This document shows, one piece after another, positions 61,454 to 64,000 of a DNA stretch of 64,000 nt. Every line of letters starts with the position of its first letter. Within the stretch, counting starts at the first letter, position 1. The translations under genes were made by a program, and so were the position numbers. The notes beneath the pieces were generated by a model. That model worked only from the letters and a program-made list of their open reading frames with translations, ran no database searches and had not been told where the DNA came from. The stretch lies in assembly GCF_025630775.1 (NCBI RefSeq), contig NZ_JAOSZE010000035.1:59423-123422 (forward strand). The letters are read 5' to 3'. The DNA comes from Actinoplanes sp. KI2 (GTDB lineage: Bacteria; Actinomycetota; Actinomycetes; Mycobacteriales; Micromonosporaceae).

Positions 61454-64000
61454 ATGGTGAAGACCAGTTCTGCGTCCTCGCGAGGGAGGAGGCACGGCCG
61501 AGGGGCCAGAAGTCCAGGGCGCGGGGTCTTGGCGCTCGGACTGGCGTGGGCTGTGGCGGTGGGCACGCTGGGCGCGTTGGCGCGGCCGTCCTCGGCATCC
61601 GCCGAGGGCACGTCGGCGGACAAGAACACATCGGCGTCCGCGGAGGGCACGCCGGCGTACAAGAACACCTCGCTGCCATTCAGTGTCCGTGCGGCGGACC
61701 TGGTCTCGCGCATGACGCTGGAGGAGAAGTACAACCAGCTCATAGCGATGCAGCCGCATGCGACCTGGCGTCCGAAGCCGCATGCGATCGACCGGCTCGG
61801 CGTGAAGTCGTACGGGTACTGGGGGGAGGCGAATCACGGGATCTACTTCCCGACCATCCCCGGCAACAACAACTACACGCAGTACCCGCAGAGCACCTCG
61901 ATCGCCTCGACGTGGGACCCGGCCATCACGCAGAAGATCGCCGGCGGTATCGCGGACGAGGCCCGCGTCACCTACAACACGTCCTGCCCGCCGGGGGTGG
62001 CGAATCCCAGCCCCGTCGGTGGCGCCTGTCACGGCCTGACCTACTGGTCGCCGAACCAGAACCTCAACCGCGATCCCCGGTGGGGGCGGGCGGACGAGTC
62101 GTACACCGAGGATCCTTTCCTGGCCGGTCAGGTGGCCGGCGCCTTCGTGACCGGTATGCAGGGCAACACCGTGTCGCGTCCCGACACGATTCCCGCCCGG
62201 CCGCGCGACTACGTTCAGGCGGTCGCCACGCCGAAGCACTACCTGGCGAACAATTCCGAGGCGAACCGCGACTTCGGTACGTCGAACTTCACCGAACGTA
62301 CGATGCACGAGTATTTCCTGCCGCCCTTCGCGGCCTCGGCCGGCAAGGCGGGCGCGCGGTCGCTGATGGTCGCCTACAACGCCCTCAACGAGGTGGAGGA
62401 CTACACGACGGACTACCCGTCCGCCTCGAGCTACCCGACCGTGTGGAGCCCCCGCGACAACGTCACCCCGGGCGGCACTCCCGGGACGCCGGCCGCGGCG
62501 AGCCGGTACTCCCTCGAGACCATGCTGCGCCGGTCGTTCGGCTTCGACGGGTACGTCGTCTCCGACTGCGATGCGATCACCCGCGTGTACGGAACGGGAA
62601 CGCAGGGACACTCGTGGCATCCGGTCCAGCTCGGCGGTCAGACGCAGATCGACAAGACCCTCGGCAACGCGTGGGCGCTCAAGGCCGGCACCGACCTCGA
62701 CTGCTCGGGCGGTGACTACCCGACCGCGACCGGACTCCCGGCGGCTCAAAGTCTAGGCTTCGTCAGCGAGTCCGACGTCGACATCGCGCTCGTCCGCGCC
62801 TTCACCGCGCGGTTCCAGTTGGGCGAGTTCGATCCCGTCGGCTCGGTCCCGTGGAACAGCGAGTCCTACTCGCTGTCGGCGGGCGGCGATCCCGATGTCA
62901 AGCTGGCTTCGCCGGCGCACCGTGCGGTCGCGCACGAGTCCGCCCTCGAGGCGCCTGTGCTGCTGAAGAACGCCGGCCGGACGCTCCCGTTCGCGGGCGC
63001 GACGACCGGCAAGACGGTCGCCCTGGGGCACGTGGACTCGCTCAACGCGTTCCAGTCCGGCTCCTACTCCGGGCCCACGGCGGTCAACACCACCTTCGCC
63101 CAGGCGCTGGCCGAGCGTACGGGGTCGCCCGCCTCGTCCGTGACCGCCGGCTCCAGCACGCCGTTCCGGTCCGACCACCTCGCGGTGTTCCCCGATGTCC
63201 TCGACGCCAACGGCACCAAGATCACCACCTCGCTGTGCGCCAGCAGCCCCTGCGATCCCGTGACCGACGCGGCGCCCGCCGAATACCAGATCTCCCAGGC
63301 CGACAACGTCGTGGTCTCCGTCGGCCAGCGGAACAACGACGGCGGCGAGGGCACGGACCGCGCCACGGTCGCCCTGCCGCGCATGCAGGCCGAGCTGATC
63401 CGGGACTCGATCGCCCCGCTCGCCCAGAAATACGGCAAGAAGATCGTGGTGTGGATCCAGGCCAAGACCATGGTCGACGTCAGCGCGTTCAAGGACCTGC
63501 CGAGCGTAGGGGCGATCGTCTGGTCGTCCTTCAACGGCATGTACCAGGGCAAGGCCATGCCCGAGCTGCTGTTCAACGACGAGGTGAAGCTCGAGGACGG
63601 GCGTACCGCGGTGGCCAACTTCTCGGGCAAGCTGCCGCTGACCTGGTACTCCGACGTTGACGCACAACTCGGGCCGGCGGCCGCTCCGGACCTCGCGATC
63701 GAGGACTACCGGATGACCAAGGCGGAAGGCGCCAAGTGCGGCCGGACGTACCTCTACTACCAGGTCGGTCCCGCTTGCGCGGCTCCCCACTATGTGTTCG
63801 GTCAAGGTTTGTCGTACTCGCCGTTCGTCTACGGCACCCCGAGACTGTCTTCCTCGAAGATCACTCCCGACGATGCGGTGACGGTCTCGGTGCCCGTGTC
63901 GAACCGGGCCACCGGCAACCCGGGCAAGGCTGTCGTGGAGGTCTACGCCAGGGCTCCGAAGGGAGCCGATGGGAACCAGCGCCCGCTCAAGCAGCTGAAG
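61454..64000 (+). CDS. Secreted GH3 beta-xylosidase/glucosidase, 5' part
   Basis: At least 849 residues in one frame with no stop before the window ends, so the gene continues beyond it. The N-terminus has a basic stretch and a hydrophobic core (VLALGLAWAVAVGTLG) for export, then a short linker with two near-identical AEGTxAxKNTS units. The GH3 N-terminal barrel follows: LVSRMTLEEKYNQ, WGEANHGIYFP, SPNQNLNRDPRWGRADESYTEDP, summarised as NLNRDPRWGR, and TPKHYLANNSE. The nucleophile is D371 in VVSDCDAIT. The C-terminal GH3 domain contains GQRNNDGGEGTDRA. The SDCDA form is common in beta-xylosidases. AGGGGAG about 8 bases upstream supports ATG 61454. Confidence 0.93.
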   Translation, partial: MVKTSSASSRGRRHGRGARSPGRGVLALGLAWAVAVGTLGALARPSSASAEGTSADKNTSASAEGTPAYKNTSLPFSVRAADLVSRMTLEEKYNQLIAMQPHATWRPKPHAIDRLGVKSYGYWGEANHGIYFPTIPGNNNYTQYPQSTSIASTWDPAITQKIAGGIADEARVTYNTSCPPGVANPSPVGGACHGLTYWSPNQNLNRDPRWGRADESYTEDPFLAGQVAGAFVTGMQGNTVSRPDTIPARPRDYVQAVATPKHYLANNSEANRDFGTSNFTERTMHEYFLPPFAASAGKAGARSLMVAYNALNEVEDYTTDYPSASSYPTVWSPRDNVTPGGTPGTPAAASRYSLETMLRRSFGFDGYVVSDCDAITRVYGTGTQGHSWHPVQLGGQTQIDKTLGNAWALKAGTDLDCSGGDYPTATGLPAAQSLGFVSESDVDIALVRAFTARFQLGEFDPVGSVPWNSESYSLSAGGDPDVKLASPAHRAVAHESALEAPVLLKNAGRTLPFAGATTGKTVALGHVDSLNAFQSGSYSGPTAVNTTFAQALAERTGSPASSVTAGSSTPFRSDHLAVFPDVLDANGTKITTSLCASSPCDPVTDAAPAEYQISQADNVVVSVGQRNNDGGEGTDRATVALPRMQAELIRDSIAPLAQKYGKKIVVWIQAKTMVDVSAFKDLPSVGAIVWSSFNGMYQGKAMPELLFNDEVKLEDGRTAVANFSGKLPLTWYSDVDAQLGPAAAPDLAIEDYRMTKAEGAKCGRTYLYYQVGPACAAPHYVFGQGLSYSPFVYGTPRLSSSKITPDDAVTVSVPVSNRATGNPGKAVVEVYARAPKGADGNQRPLKQLK

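Noticed and set aside
61374..62715. Open frames in the other reading frames over the GH3 gene.
   Set aside because: The frame from ATG 61454 contains all GH3 motifs and stays open to the window end; the others are shadows.

Overview
The window is about 64 kb of very G+C-rich DNA with tightly packed genes, frequent GTG starts, many ATGA/GTGA start-stop overlaps, Tat-type lipoprotein signals, LacI- and LuxR-type regulators and numerous P450s. This points to a filamentous actinomycete. A Micromonosporaceae member (Actinoplanes-like) is my best guess, but it is an inference from style and gene content, since no rRNA or marker gene is present. No tRNA, rRNA, transposase, integrase, CRISPR array or replication origin was found.

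Layout. (1) 1-7764: a plus-strand isoprenoid operon with the 3' part of dxs, ispG, ispH, a small membrane protein, a squalene-hopene-cyclase-like terpene cyclase, a P450, its ferredoxin and an SDR, so a precursor-supply block fused to a terpene tailoring block. (2) 7826-15202, minus strand: two P450s, a one-module NRPS (A-PCP-C), a histidine kinase and its NarL-type response regulator. A threefold 39-40 bp tandem repeat joins the ends of blocks 1 and 2. (3) 15401-19301: a secreted glycosidase and two hypothetical proteins. (4) 19284-25087: an arabinose-oligosaccharide locus (binding protein, two permeases, GH51 arabinofuranosidase) with a divergent LacI regulator and a 16-bp palindromic operator. 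(5) 25140-32300: a reductase-like protein, a glutamine-synthetase/amidohydrolase pair resembling a split FluG, a VOC protein, an unusual ATPase-GNAT-HTH protein and a FAD monooxygenase. (6) 32342-40566, minus strand: a 1343-residue putative toxin with an eCIS-type N-terminus and a HEIGH metallopeptidase motif, its candidate immunity gene, a SpoU methyltransferase and a large LuxR-family ATPase regulator. (7) 41637-45994: a DJ-1/AraC regulator translationally coupled to a ThDP enzyme, a SRPBCC protein and a KASIII-like protein whose active-site His is Asn, a candidate acyloin/acyl-ester pathway. (8) 46393-53036: an overlapping five-gene operon with a cellulose-synthase-like GT2, a PMT/ArnT-like transferase, a DPM-GtrA glycosyltransferase, a galactose-oxidase/GlxA-like radical copper oxidase and an Excalibur-type protein, probably for cell-surface glycan. 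(9) 53062-54489: a methyltransferase, a VOC protein and a 58-residue ribbon-helix-helix regulator preceded by three tandem octamers. (10) 54601-64000: a secreted CBM-DUF1996 protein, an MFS exporter, a lipocalin-like protein, a LprG-type lipoprotein, a seven-bladed secreted propeller and a GH3 beta-xylosidase/glucosidase that runs off the end.

The most interesting candidates for something undescribed are the eCIS-type metallopeptidase toxin with its neighbour, the ThDP/SRPBCC/KASIII(Asn) operon, the stand-alone A-PCP-C NRPS with two P450s, the terpene operon with an NTDD catalytic motif, and the ATPase-GNAT-HTH fusion. All functions are predictions from sequence reading; no database search was run.
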